NCBI RefSeq assembly: GCF_004341085.1
Contig: NZ_SLXW01000003.1
Span: 434,001 to 498,000 of the forward strand
Source: Sphingomonas sp. PP-CE-1G-424
GTDB lineage: Bacteria; Pseudomonadota; Alphaproteobacteria; Sphingomonadales; Sphingomonadaceae
DNA length: 64,000 nucleotides
Reading direction: 5' to 3'
The notes beneath the pieces are model-generated. The model was not told the origin of the DNA and made no database searches. It saw only the letters and a list, made by a program, of their open reading frames with translations. The position numbers and the translations under genes are program-made. Of this stretch, positions 26,701-34,403 are shown in pieces (position 1 is the first letter of the stretch; each line of letters starts with the position of its first letter).

Positions 26701-27075
26701 GGCTTGCCGCAGGCGATCGTGTTCCAGATCATCCTTGCGTCGATTTCGCCGATCATCGACCTCGCGCTGCTGGTGAGCTTCGCTTCGACCTATCTATCGG
26801 TGCAGGCGCATGGCTGGGAGCAGACCAGCCACGACGTCTATACGATGCTCGCCTACTGGCTGATCTTCACCGCGATCGACCTGTTGGCCGCGACGATCGC
26901 GTTCGCGCTGGAGCGCAAGGAACGCTGGCGGTTGCTGTGGCTGCTGATCCCGCAGCGGATCGGCTATCGTCAGGTGATGTATTACGTCGTGCTGAAAGCG
27001 ATCGCCCAGGCGCTGCGCGGGCCTTTGGTCGGCTGGGGCAAGCTGGCGCGAACCGGGCGGGTCACGGCGAACTAA
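23707..27075 (+). CDS. GH18-like / polysaccharide deacetylase / GT2 fusion protein
   Basis: A 1122-residue membrane protein joining three carbohydrate-active units. After a single membrane segment (~18-43) comes a GH18-like region (~90-430, with VFYDFEDLPASAQPNYRAFL). Next is a NodB-type deacetylase (LTFDDGPDPEWTPQIL near 481, HTYTHPN, LLHDAGG). After another membrane segment (~690-730) comes a GT2 processive synthase domain (TVMIPAFNEERV near 755, DDGSSDGTS, DADTQFE, KQRFRWAFG near 967), then terminal membrane helices. GT2 with QRFRW suggests polymerisation of an N-acetylhexosamine. The deacetylase and GH18 parts would face outside and modify or cut the chain. ATG 23707 is preferred because it sits right before the basic N-terminus. 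Confidence 0.88.
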   Translation: MSLNPVFYDASGRRRRRFTFGVAAFVALLLLSIAMFAVSIGAVPTAPLLPIEPEHPALHKLPAPRGGILRETRRDLNYYAKQLFGTSAAKPGVGNGANPALAIAFHAPWDEASTASLARHVEQLDWLIPGWVSITGKDHHITVFRDQAGRDILNKAVHRPVILPMVQNAVDGNWDGAGSAALFADPKARAAFLDKLVPFLAANRAGGVFYDFEDLPASAQPNYRAFLAETRARFASRGWVVAIAAPVANPDWNLPAYAKVTDKIFLMAYDEHETSGAPGPIASQRWFAHMVADAARGIPPAKLVVAIGSYAYDWHAGADAGNGDALDVEEAWQNAADSGTVPTFDKASGNSSFAYSEGGVKHQVWLLDAASAYNQIAFLQKAGLGSVALWRLGSEDPGLWSIWGRDHRKLPIPDSIDKMPAGTNVDIEGSGEILKIAAEPVTGIRDAVPAKDGTIADVNFTRMPSPYVVVRTGYRPKQLALTFDDGPDPEWTPQILDVLKREHAPATFFVIGENALTERTLLERMVNEGHEIGSHTYTHPNLANVSQRQVKYELNTTQRLFQAFTGRSLRLFRAPYFGDAEPSTADEILPALEAQKRGYISVGLHVDPDDWKRPGVQAIIDRTIAGVEAGNPERSGNIILLHDAGGNRAETVAALPIIIERLRAMGYSFVPVSTLAGLSRNQSMPVISSSDRVAAVADLALFSTLGGIVVALRWIFGIAITIGILRALALSALALIQARRELKTVFPAIDPSRFVTVMIPAFNEERVIVRAVEGVLASKDVAIEVIVIDDGSSDGTSRVVAEAFAGDDRVRLLTLENGGKARALNRGLELARGEIVIALDADTQFEPMTIARLARWFVDPELGAVAGNAKVGNRVNLITKWQALEYITAQNLERRALARLNAMTVVPGAVGAWRLEAIRSVGGYPDDTLAEDQDLTIAIQRHGWTVQYDQFAIAWTEAPETMRALAKQRFRWAFGTLQCLYKHRSAIGRSHPRGLGWVGLPQAIVFQIILASISPIIDLALLVSFASTYLSVQAHGWEQTSHDVYTMLAYWLIFTAIDLLAATIAFALERKERWRLLWLLIPQRIGYRQVMYYVVLKAIAQALRGPLVGWGKLARTGRVTAN

Positions 27076-27148
27076 CGCGCAACGCATTGCCGCGCGCGAC
27101 GTTACCGTGTCTGCTGGCGTTCGCCGGTCGAAATTATGGGGTCTCTGT

Positions 27149-27904
27149 ATGCGGTATCTGATGGCGGCACTGGCAATCCCGGTGGGCCTTGCGAGCGGCA
27201 CCGCGTATGCGCAGCGGCCGCCGCTCGTGCTGGCGGCCGCATCGCTGCAGGAATCGCTGACCGCCGCCGCCGATGCGTGGGCAAAGAAAGGCCACGTCAA
27301 GCCGACCATCTCGTTCGCCGCATCGTCGGCCTTAGCCCGGCAAGTCGAATCCGGTGCGCCCGCCGATCTGTTCGTCTCGGCCGACGAAGACTGGATGAAC
27401 GAGCTCGCGAAGAAGAACCTGATCGTCGCTACGACCCGCGTGACGTTCCTCGGCAATCGGCTCGTGGTCGCGGCGCCAGCGAGCAGCACGGTTCGCATCC
27501 CGGTCCGTCCGCCAGCTGCGCTCGCGCGGGTGCTGACCGCCGGGCCACTGGCGATGGCCGATATGGCCGTGCCGGCAGGGAAATACGGGCAGGCGTCGCT
27601 GGAGAAGCTCGGCGTTTGGGCGCAGGTCTCGCCGAAGGTGGTGCGCGCTGAGAATGTCCGCGCAACGCTGGCCTTGGTCGAGCGCGGCGCGGCGCCGCTC
27701 GGGATCGTCTATGCGACCGATGCTAAGGCGTCCGCCAAGGTCCGCATCGCGGGCGTCTTCCCCGAAAACACGCATCCCGCGATCACCTATCCGGTCGCGC
27801 GATTGAAGGCATCGACCAATTCCGATGCCGAGGCGTTCCGGCGGTTCCTCGTTTCGCGCGAGGGCAAGGCGATATTCGTCCGCTACGGATTCTCCGCGCG
27901 CTAA
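27149..27904 (+). CDS. modA: Molybdate ABC transporter, substrate-binding protein
   Basis: A 251-residue periplasmic binding protein for molybdate. The chosen ATG starts a signal peptide (RYLMAALAIPVGLASGTAYA), after which LVLAAASLQESLTAAADAW and SFAASSALARQVESGAPADLF give the oxyanion-binding serines and the ModA fold. An upstream in-frame ATG would add an unlikely 14-residue extension. It is the first gene of modABC, and its stop abuts the modB start. No molybdate riboswitch or clear ModE site is visible in the short leader. Confidence 0.93.
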   Translation: MRYLMAALAIPVGLASGTAYAQRPPLVLAAASLQESLTAAADAWAKKGHVKPTISFAASSALARQVESGAPADLFVSADEDWMNELAKKNLIVATTRVTFLGNRLVVAAPASSTVRIPVRPPAALARVLTAGPLAMADMAVPAGKYGQASLEKLGVWAQVSPKVVRAENVRATLALVERGAAPLGIVYATDAKASAKVRIAGVFPENTHPAITYPVARLKASTNSDAEAFRRFLVSREGKAIFVRYGFSAR

Positions 27905-28609
27905 ATGCTTGACGCAGTCGAATGGGGGGGGGGCGAATGGGGGATCGTCGCGCTGTCGCTGAAGGTCGGCGGTGTGGCGATGTTGGTGACCCTGCCGGTC
28001 GCTTTCGCGCTCGCATGGCTGCTCGCGCGCGTCCGCTTTCCGGGCAAGGTCATCGTCGATGCGGCAATCCATCTGCCGCTGGTGGTGCCGCCGGTGGTCA
28101 CCGGATGGTTGTTGCTACTCGCGTTCGGACCGAATGGCCCGATCGGCGGGTGGCTCCAGGACTGGTTCGGGATCACCGTGCTGTTCCGCTGGACCGGCGC
28201 GGCGATCGCGGCGGGGGTCATGGCGTTGCCGTTGATGGTGCGCGCGATGCGGATCTCGATCGAGGCGGTCGACCGGCGGCTGGAGAATGCCGCGCGGACG
28301 CTGGGCGCGGGGCCCTGGCGCGTGTTCTGGACGCTCACGCTGCCGCTCAGCATCCCCGGCGTGCTGGCCGGCGCGGTGCTCGGCTTCGCGCGATCGATCG
28401 GCGAGTTCGGCGCGACGATCACCTTCGTGTCCAACGTCCCGGGTGAAACGCAGACTTTGCCGCTGGCGATCTACTCCGCATTGCAACAGCCGGGGGCGGA
28501 TGCGATGGTGTGGCGATTGTCATGCGTGTCCGTGGGCTTGTCGCTCGTTGCTCTGATAGCCTCGGAACTGCTGACGCGACGCGCTGGACGGGGGCTCCAT
28601 GTCCTTTGA
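27905..28609 (+). CDS. modB: Molybdate ABC transporter, permease
   Basis: A 234-residue inner-membrane permease with about five helices and the cytoplasmic EAA loop (ENAARTLGAGPWRVFWTLTL), which docks onto ModC. It starts directly after the modA stop and overlaps modC by eleven bases, so the three are one operon. The start of the gene contains a run of ten G residues (27924-27933) coding Trp-Gly-Gly-Gly, a possible slippage site. Length is normal for ModB. Confidence 0.93.
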   Translation: MLDAVEWGGGEWGIVALSLKVGGVAMLVTLPVAFALAWLLARVRFPGKVIVDAAIHLPLVVPPVVTGWLLLLAFGPNGPIGGWLQDWFGITVLFRWTGAAIAAGVMALPLMVRAMRISIEAVDRRLENAARTLGAGPWRVFWTLTLPLSIPGVLAGAVLGFARSIGEFGATITFVSNVPGETQTLPLAIYSALQQPGADAMVWRLSCVSVGLSLVALIASELLTRRAGRGLHVL

Positions 28610-29198
28610 GATCGATGTCGAGAAGCGGCTCGGCGATACGCGGGTATCGCTGACGCTCGACGCAGGCGAGGGGGCAACCGTGCTGTTCGGTCCCTCGGGC
28701 GTCGGCAAGTCGAGCGTCCTGAACATGGTCGCGGGACTGCTCCGGCCCGATCGCGGGCGGATCGCGATCGACGGCGAGACACTGTTCGGCGACGGCATCG
28801 ACGTGCCCCCCGAACGCCGCCGCGCCGGCTATGTCTTCCAGGAAGCGCGACTGTTCCCGCACATGCGCGTCCGCGTGAACCTGCTCTACGGCGTACGCGG
28901 CGAGGCCGAGCGGTTCGAGGACATCATCGGATTTCTCGGTATCGGCCATCTGCTCGAACGCTGGCCCCGCACGCTGTCGGGTGGCGAAGCGCAGCGGGTG
29001 GCGATCGGCCGCGCGCTGCTCAGCCGGCCGCGTTTCCTGCTGCTCGACGAGCCGCTGTCGTCGCTCGATCGCGCCCGCCGTGAGGAGATCATGCTCGCGA
29101 TCGAGCATGTCCGCGACGTGCTCAAGCTGCCGATCCTGATGGTCACGCACGACCCGGAGGAAGCCGAGCGGATCGGAAACCAGGTCGTGCGGATGTAG
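28599..29198 (+). CDS. modC: Molybdate ABC transporter ATPase, short form
   Basis: A 199-residue ABC ATPase that powers molybdate import. It shows Walker A GPSGVGKSS, a Q-loop near YVFQEARLFP, the signature LSGGEAQRVAIGRAL, Walker B FLLLDEPLSSLD and the switch histidine in VTHDPEEA. Typical ModC has ~350 residues with a C-terminal TOBE/Mop domain that binds molybdate. Here the protein ends right after the ATPase domain, so that domain is absent. There is no frameshift remnant before the hairpin at 29202. Confidence 0.92.
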   Translation: MSFEIDVEKRLGDTRVSLTLDAGEGATVLFGPSGVGKSSVLNMVAGLLRPDRGRIAIDGETLFGDGIDVPPERRRAGYVFQEARLFPHMRVRVNLLYGVRGEAERFEDIIGFLGIGHLLERWPRTLSGGEAQRVAIGRALLSRPRFLLLDEPLSSLDRARREEIMLAIEHVRDVLKLPILMVTHDPEEAERIGNQVVRM

Positions 29199-29201
29199 CG
29201 T

Positions 29202-29224
29202 GTTCCCCGCCGAGGCGGGAGAAC
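29202..29224. terminator. Hairpin between convergent modC and GH3 gene
   Basis: GTTCCCCGCC pairs with GGCGGGAGAAC, with one bulged base and a very short loop, directly after the modC stop and just before the opposite-strand GH3 stop. Probably a shared terminator. Confidence 0.5.
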
Positions 29225-29227
29225 AGC

Positions 29228-31459
29228 TTATACCAGTTCGAAGCTCTGTTTTTCGTCGTCGATCGAACTTGTTGCGACCCAGAGGTCGAACAGCCCCGGC
29301 TCGATCACCCAATCGCCGTCACCCCAGAACCGCAGGTCTTCGCGCTTCAAGGTCAAAGTCACGCGCTCCGATGCGCCCGGTGCCAGCGAGATGCGCGCGA
29401 ATCCCTTGAGTTCACGGACGGGCCGCGTGCGGCTGGCGACCCGGTCGTGGATGTAGAGCTGCACGACTTCGTCGCCGGTTCGTGCACCGGTATTGGTGAC
29501 GGTGGCGGTGACGGCGAGCGTATCGGTCATTTGCGTCGGCACGACGACGTTCGAGACCGAAAAGCTGGTGTAGCTCAGGCCATGCCCGAACGGGTAGAGC
29601 GCTTCGTTCTTCGTCTCGCGGTAGCGCGATTTGTATTCCTGGCTGCCCGTATCCGGTGCCGGGCGACCGGTGTTCTTGTGGTTGTAGAAATAGGGTTCCT
29701 GGCCGCTCTCGTTGGGGAAGCTCGCGGACAGCTTGGCGGACGGGTTGACGTCGCCGAACAGCACGTCGGCGATCGCGTTGCCGCTTTCGGACCCGAGAAA
29801 CCAAGTCGCGAGGATGGCGGGGGCGTCTTTCACCGCACCGTGCAAGGCAAGTGCGCGGCCGTGGCGGAGCAGCACGATGACCGGCTTGCCCGTCGCCGCG
29901 ATCGCTTCGGCGAGCGCCATCTGCGGGGCTGGAATCGTGATCTCGGTGCGCGATTGCGCTTCGCCCGACATGAGCTGGGATTCGCCGACCGCGAGCAGGA
30001 CGATATCCGCGGCGTTCGCAGCGGCGATGGCTGTGGCGATTCCGCCGGGCAGGGGAGCTTCGATCTCGGAACCCTGCGCCGTCGTCACGGTCAGCCCGCG
30101 TGCGCGAAGTCCCTGCGCGATCGAGACGTTGAGCTTTTCGTCGGCCATGAACGCCCAGGTGCCGACGACGTTCTTGCGATCCTCCGCGAACGGGCCAATC
30201 ACGGCGACCCGCCCCGGGTTCTTCTTCAAGGGCAACAGGTCGCCGTCGTTCTTCAGCAGCACGATCGACCGCGCGCCGGCCTCCCGGCTGAGCTTGAGCA
30301 TGGCGGGCGTCGAGACACTGGTGCGTTCGGCCTTCCGGCTGACCGAGCGATAGGGGTTGTCGAACAACCCGATCGCATCCTTCAGGTGGAGCACGCGGCG
30401 CACGCCTTCGTCGAGCCGCGCGAGCGGGACTTCGCCCTTCTCGACGAGGTCGGGTAGCCACAGATTGAACAGGTTCGACTGCATGGCCATGTCCATGCCC
30501 GCCATGAACGCCTTCTTCGCGGCGTCGCGGCCGTCCTTGGCATAGCCGTGCGCGATCAGTTCCTCGTCCGCGGTATAGTCGCCGACGACCATCCCGCGGA
30601 ACCGCCACTCGCCGCGCAGGAGGTCGGTCATCAGCCAGTGATTGCCGCTGGAAGGAACGCCGTCGATGTCGTTGAACGCGCTCATCAAAGTGGCAACGCC
30701 CGCGTCGACCGCAGCCTTGAACGGCGCGAGATGGACCTCGTGCAGCGTGGCGGGGGAGATTTCTGTGAAATTGTAATCCTGCCCGCCCGAGACCGCGCCG
30801 TATGCGGCGAAATGCTTGGCGCAGGCCGCAACGCGGGTCGGATCGCGCAGATCGTCCCCCTGGAAACCGCGCACGCGCGCCTTGGCCAGCTGGATGCCCA
30901 AATACGGGTCCTCGCCGGAGCCTTCCGCGACGCGGCCCCAGCGCTGGTCGCGGGCGACGTCGACCATCGGCGCGAAGGTCCAGTGAATGCCGAGCGCGGT
31001 GGTTTCCAGTGCCGCAGCGCGCGCGGTCCGCTCGGCGAGGTCGGGATCGAACGCGCAGGCCTCGGCGATCGGCAGCGGGTAGGCGGTGCGAAGGCCGTGG
31101 ATCACGTCGCCGGCGAAGATCAGGGGGATCTTGAGCCGGGTGGCCATCGCCGCATCCTGCGCGGCCTTCGCGCCGGTATAGCCGACGCCGTTGAACAGCA
31201 TGCCGATCTGCCCGGTCTTGATCCGGGCGATCTGCTCCGCCGCGCCGCCGGTCGCGAGACCGGGATTGAATGGCACGCCGATCGGGCGGATCTGATCGGA
31301 GAAGCAGCTGAGTTGGCCCGCCTTTTCCGCCGGGGTCATCTTCGCGATCAGGCTCTCGATCCGGTCGTTCTGCGCGAACGCGGCGGTCGAGCCGAGCGAG
31401 AGTCCAGCGATGGCCGCGCCGCCGGTCAGTATCTGGCGGCGATCTAGAATGGGCGACAT
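29228..31459 (-). CDS. bglX: Glycoside hydrolase family 3 beta-glucosidase
   Basis: A 743-residue exported beta-glucosidase that releases glucose or xylose from the non-reducing end of beta-linked oligosaccharides. A signal sequence with paired arginines (DRRQILTGG) ends near AFAQ, possibly Tat-dependent. The N-terminal barrel domain includes the nucleophile region RGMVVGDYTADEELI, with the Asp of GDY as the expected nucleophile. The GH3_C domain and a C-terminal fibronectin-III-like domain (from about DTLAVTATVTNTGARTGDEV) follow. Length matches BglX (~750). It is a single gene; a periplasmic role in plant oligosaccharide use is likely. Confidence 0.93.
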   Translation of the reverse strand: MSPILDRRQILTGGAAIAGLSLGSTAAFAQNDRIESLIAKMTPAEKAGQLSCFSDQIRPIGVPFNPGLATGGAAEQIARIKTGQIGMLFNGVGYTGAKAAQDAAMATRLKIPLIFAGDVIHGLRTAYPLPIAEACAFDPDLAERTARAAALETTALGIHWTFAPMVDVARDQRWGRVAEGSGEDPYLGIQLAKARVRGFQGDDLRDPTRVAACAKHFAAYGAVSGGQDYNFTEISPATLHEVHLAPFKAAVDAGVATLMSAFNDIDGVPSSGNHWLMTDLLRGEWRFRGMVVGDYTADEELIAHGYAKDGRDAAKKAFMAGMDMAMQSNLFNLWLPDLVEKGEVPLARLDEGVRRVLHLKDAIGLFDNPYRSVSRKAERTSVSTPAMLKLSREAGARSIVLLKNDGDLLPLKKNPGRVAVIGPFAEDRKNVVGTWAFMADEKLNVSIAQGLRARGLTVTTAQGSEIEAPLPGGIATAIAAANAADIVLLAVGESQLMSGEAQSRTEITIPAPQMALAEAIAATGKPVIVLLRHGRALALHGAVKDAPAILATWFLGSESGNAIADVLFGDVNPSAKLSASFPNESGQEPYFYNHKNTGRPAPDTGSQEYKSRYRETKNEALYPFGHGLSYTSFSVSNVVVPTQMTDTLAVTATVTNTGARTGDEVVQLYIHDRVASRTRPVRELKGFARISLAPGASERVTLTLKREDLRFWGDGDWVIEPGLFDLWVATSSIDDEKQSFELV

Positions 31460-31497
31460 GTCCTGCTCCTCAGTCTTTGAAGCGGACTAGTCGCTGG

Positions 31498-31529
31498 ACC
31501 ACGGTTCCGCAAATCTGCGGAACCGTGGT
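31498..31529 (-). terminator. Strong hairpin behind htpG
   Basis: ACCACGGTTCCGCA (31498-31511) and TGCGGAACCGTGGT (31516-31529) form a perfect 14-base stem with loop AATC, nine bases after the htpG stop and upstream of the GH3 start. Likely the htpG terminator. Confidence 0.7.
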
Positions 31530-31538
31530 CGAGGTCGC

Positions 31539-33458
31539 TCAGCCCAACGCCCGCGTGAACAGCCGCGACAGGCGGGCGGAGAAGGCGCGGGCGTCGAGCG
31601 GACGCTCGCCATCGGCGATCTGCGCTTCGTCGAACAGCAGGTGCGCGGCATCCTCTCGCAGCGCGGTCTCGTCCTCGCCGAGCGCGGCGAGCTTGGCGAT
31701 CAACGCAGAGCGCGGGTTGATCTCCAGCACCGGCTTGGCGGCGGGCATCGCCTGACCGCTCGCGGCCAGGATCCGCTCGAGCTGACGATCCATGCCGCTA
31801 TCGGCTGCGACGAGGCAGACCGCGCTGTCGGTCAGGCGCTCCGAAGCGCGGACCTCCGAAACCGCATCGGCAAGCGTCGTCTTCACGAACGCGATGAAGT
31901 CCGCGACTTGCGGCGTGGTATCGGCCGTCGGTGCTTCGGCGCCGTCGACCAGCGGGATCAGGCCGAGATCGGCGGCGCCCTGCGTCACCGACTTGAACGG
32001 TTTGCCGTCGTGATCGATTCCCGCCGTCACCCAGAAGCCGTCGACCGAGTCCGGCAACAATAGCACTTCGATCCCGCGCGCGCGGAACCCTTCGAGCTGC
32101 GGCGAGGCTTCGAGCCGGTCGAGATCGGTACCGACCGCGTAATAGACCGCGGTCTGGTTGTCCTTCATCGCCGCGACATAATCGGCAACCGAGCGCCATG
32201 CGCCGGCCGACGTCGTGGTCTTGAAACGCGCGAGCTTCAGCAGCGCCTCGCGACGTTCGAAATCCTCGTACAGCCCTTCCTTCAGAACCGCGCCGAAATT
32301 CTCCCAGATCTTCGCATAGGCATCCGCATCGCGGGTCGCGAGCTTGTCGAGTTCGCCGAGCACGCGCCCGGTGACGCCCTTACGGACCGCGGCGAGCATC
32401 GGGCTCTCCTGGATCATCTCGCGCGAGACGTTCAGCGGCAGGTCAGACGAATCGACCAGCCCGCGCATGAAGCGGAGGTAGCGCGGCAAAACCTCGGCGT
32501 CGTCGGTGATGAAGACGCGTTTGACGTACAACTTCATGCGGCCGTTGCGGTCGGGATCGAACAGGTCGAACGGCTTTGCGCCGGGGACATAGGCGAGCAC
32601 GGAATATTCGTGCAGTCCCTCCGCGCGGTAATGCAGCGTCAGCGCGGGCTCGTCGAACTGGCCCGACACGCTGCGGTAGAAATCGGCATAGTCCTCAGTG
32701 CTGATCTCGGACTTCGGCTTGGTCCAGAGCGCGGCGCCGTCGGCGATCTCGACCGGCTCGGCGTCGGGCGTTTCGCGGAGCGTGATGGGGACGGGAACGT
32801 GGCCCGACTGGTCCTTGATCAGCCGTTCGACGGTATAGCGCTCGGTGAAGGACGTCGCGTCCTCCAACAGATGGAGCACGACGCGAGTCCCGCGGGCGGG
32901 CGCCTCGGCGGTGTCGATGGCCGCGATCGTGTAGGTGCCGAGACCATCCGACGACCAGACCGACGCGGTGTCGGCGCCAGCGCGGCGCGATATCACGTCG
33001 ACCTTCGATGCGACCATGAACGCGGAGTAGAATCCGACGCCGAACTGGCCGATCAACTGCGCACCGTCCGAGCCGGTCGAGGCCGCGATACGGTCCATGA
33101 ACGCCTTGGTGCCCGAGCGCGCGATCGTGCCGAGCGCCTCGGCCATGTCGTCGGCGGTCATGCCGATGCCGTTGTCCTCGATCGTCAGCGTCTTGGCGTC
33201 CGGATCGAGCGTTATCGCGATCTGCGTGCGGGATTCGTCCCCAAGCAGGTCGGGCGCACTCAGCGCCTCGTAGCGCAGCTTCTCGCAGGCATCGGCCGCG
33301 TTCGAGATCAGCTCGCGCAGGAACACGGTCTTATCCGAATAGACCGAATGCACCATCATGTGCAGCAATCGCGAGACATCCGCTTCGAACGCGTGCGTTT
33401 CGGCAGGCTGCGTATCGGAAGGCTGGGGTTCCGCGGCTTGAACGGTTTCGTTGGTCAT
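31539..33458 (-). CDS. htpG: Chaperone HtpG (bacterial Hsp90)
   Basis: A 639-residue ATP-dependent cytosolic chaperone. The GHKL ATPase domain has FLRELISNAADACEKLRYEA, DNGIGM and GQFGVGFYS, followed by the middle and C-terminal dimerisation domains. Length fits the family (~620-640). The first ~25 residues are a Glu/Pro/Thr-rich tail before FEADVSRLLHMMVHSVYS. It is monocistronic, bounded by a strong hairpin downstream. No heat-shock promoter stands out in the 168-base upstream gap. Confidence 0.97.
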   Translation of the reverse strand: MTNETVQAAEPQPSDTQPAETHAFEADVSRLLHMMVHSVYSDKTVFLRELISNAADACEKLRYEALSAPDLLGDESRTQIAITLDPDAKTLTIEDNGIGMTADDMAEALGTIARSGTKAFMDRIAASTGSDGAQLIGQFGVGFYSAFMVASKVDVISRRAGADTASVWSSDGLGTYTIAAIDTAEAPARGTRVVLHLLEDATSFTERYTVERLIKDQSGHVPVPITLRETPDAEPVEIADGAALWTKPKSEISTEDYADFYRSVSGQFDEPALTLHYRAEGLHEYSVLAYVPGAKPFDLFDPDRNGRMKLYVKRVFITDDAEVLPRYLRFMRGLVDSSDLPLNVSREMIQESPMLAAVRKGVTGRVLGELDKLATRDADAYAKIWENFGAVLKEGLYEDFERREALLKLARFKTTTSAGAWRSVADYVAAMKDNQTAVYYAVGTDLDRLEASPQLEGFRARGIEVLLLPDSVDGFWVTAGIDHDGKPFKSVTQGAADLGLIPLVDGAEAPTADTTPQVADFIAFVKTTLADAVSEVRASERLTDSAVCLVAADSGMDRQLERILAASGQAMPAAKPVLEINPRSALIAKLAALGEDETALREDAAHLLFDEAQIADGERPLDARAFSARLSRLFTRALG

Positions 33459-33626
33459 GGGCTGTTACGGCTCTCTTATGGGTAATGACGGTCGAGAGTT
33501 GGCCGGCTCGGAGGGTAATTTCAAGAGCGCGTCGTCGTCGGACAGGGTGCCTCAAGCCTGCCGATGTTGCGTCGGCATCGCTTGGCGGTTAGCGGGCCTC
33601 GATCAGCCGCTATGGGAATACTCGAC

Positions 33627-34304
33627 ATGCGCCGTTTTATCATCGGGTTGGCGGGGGTGTTGAGCCTCACGACCGCGGGCGGGGCACAGCCTGCGTCGCG
33701 CGGCACATCGGTCGCCAAGCCGGGGATCGTGCGGGTCCGGATCGTCACATCGGAGGGTCCGATCCTGCTGGGTCTCGACACGCGTCATGCGCCCAAGACG
33801 GCCCGCAATTTCCTTGAATATGTCGATGACGGACGCTTCGACGGGACTGACTTCTACCGCGCGAGCCGGCAGAAATCGTCGCCGAAAACAGGGTTCATAC
33901 AAGCGGGAATCCGCACCGATGCACGGCGGATCCTGCCGCCGTTCCCGCTCGAGACGACCGCGATGACCGGGATCAAGCACGGCGATGCGACGATCTCGAT
34001 GGCGCGCGGGATGAACCCGGCCTCGGCGGGGGGTAATTTCTTCATCACGGTCGGCCCGGCGCCGGCGATGGACGCGCGTGCGGGGTATTCGGGCTATGCG
34101 GCGTTCGGGCACGTCATCGCCGGGATGGACGTGGTGAAGCGGATTCTCGCCAAGCCGACCGGCGGCGGGATGGATGCGTTCAAGGATCAGATGATCCTGA
34201 AGCGGGTGGCACTGGTCAGCGCGCGACGGCTCGACGGCGTGGCGAAGCCGACCGGGTTGCCGAAGGCGTGGTTGATCAAAACGGGGCCTGGCCGCGTGAA
34301 GTAA
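33627..34304 (+). CDS. Cyclophilin-type peptidyl-prolyl isomerase, exported
   Basis: A 225-residue proline isomerase that speeds cis-trans prolyl steps in folding proteins. The ATG at 33627 gives a signal peptide (RRFIIGLAGVLSLTTAGGAQ), so it probably acts in the periplasm; an ATG 15 bases upstream is equally readable. Core cyclophilin features are APKTARNFLEYVDDG, FYRASRQ, ISMARGMNPASAGGNFFITV and AAFGHVIAGMDVV. The catalytic segment is divergent from the usual FHRVI. No operon partner. Confidence 0.9.
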   Translation: MRRFIIGLAGVLSLTTAGGAQPASRGTSVAKPGIVRVRIVTSEGPILLGLDTRHAPKTARNFLEYVDDGRFDGTDFYRASRQKSSPKTGFIQAGIRTDARRILPPFPLETTAMTGIKHGDATISMARGMNPASAGGNFFITVGPAPAMDARAGYSGYAAFGHVIAGMDVVKRILAKPTGGGMDAFKDQMILKRVALVSARRLDGVAKPTGLPKAWLIKTGPGRVK

Positions 34305-34403
34305 CCCGTCCGCCATCCTGTTCCGGCATCCGCGGTTTCGTCCGTTCCAAGCCCTTGGCATCAGGAACGGCGGATGCGGCACGAGCCCGCCATGATGGAG
34401 GGG

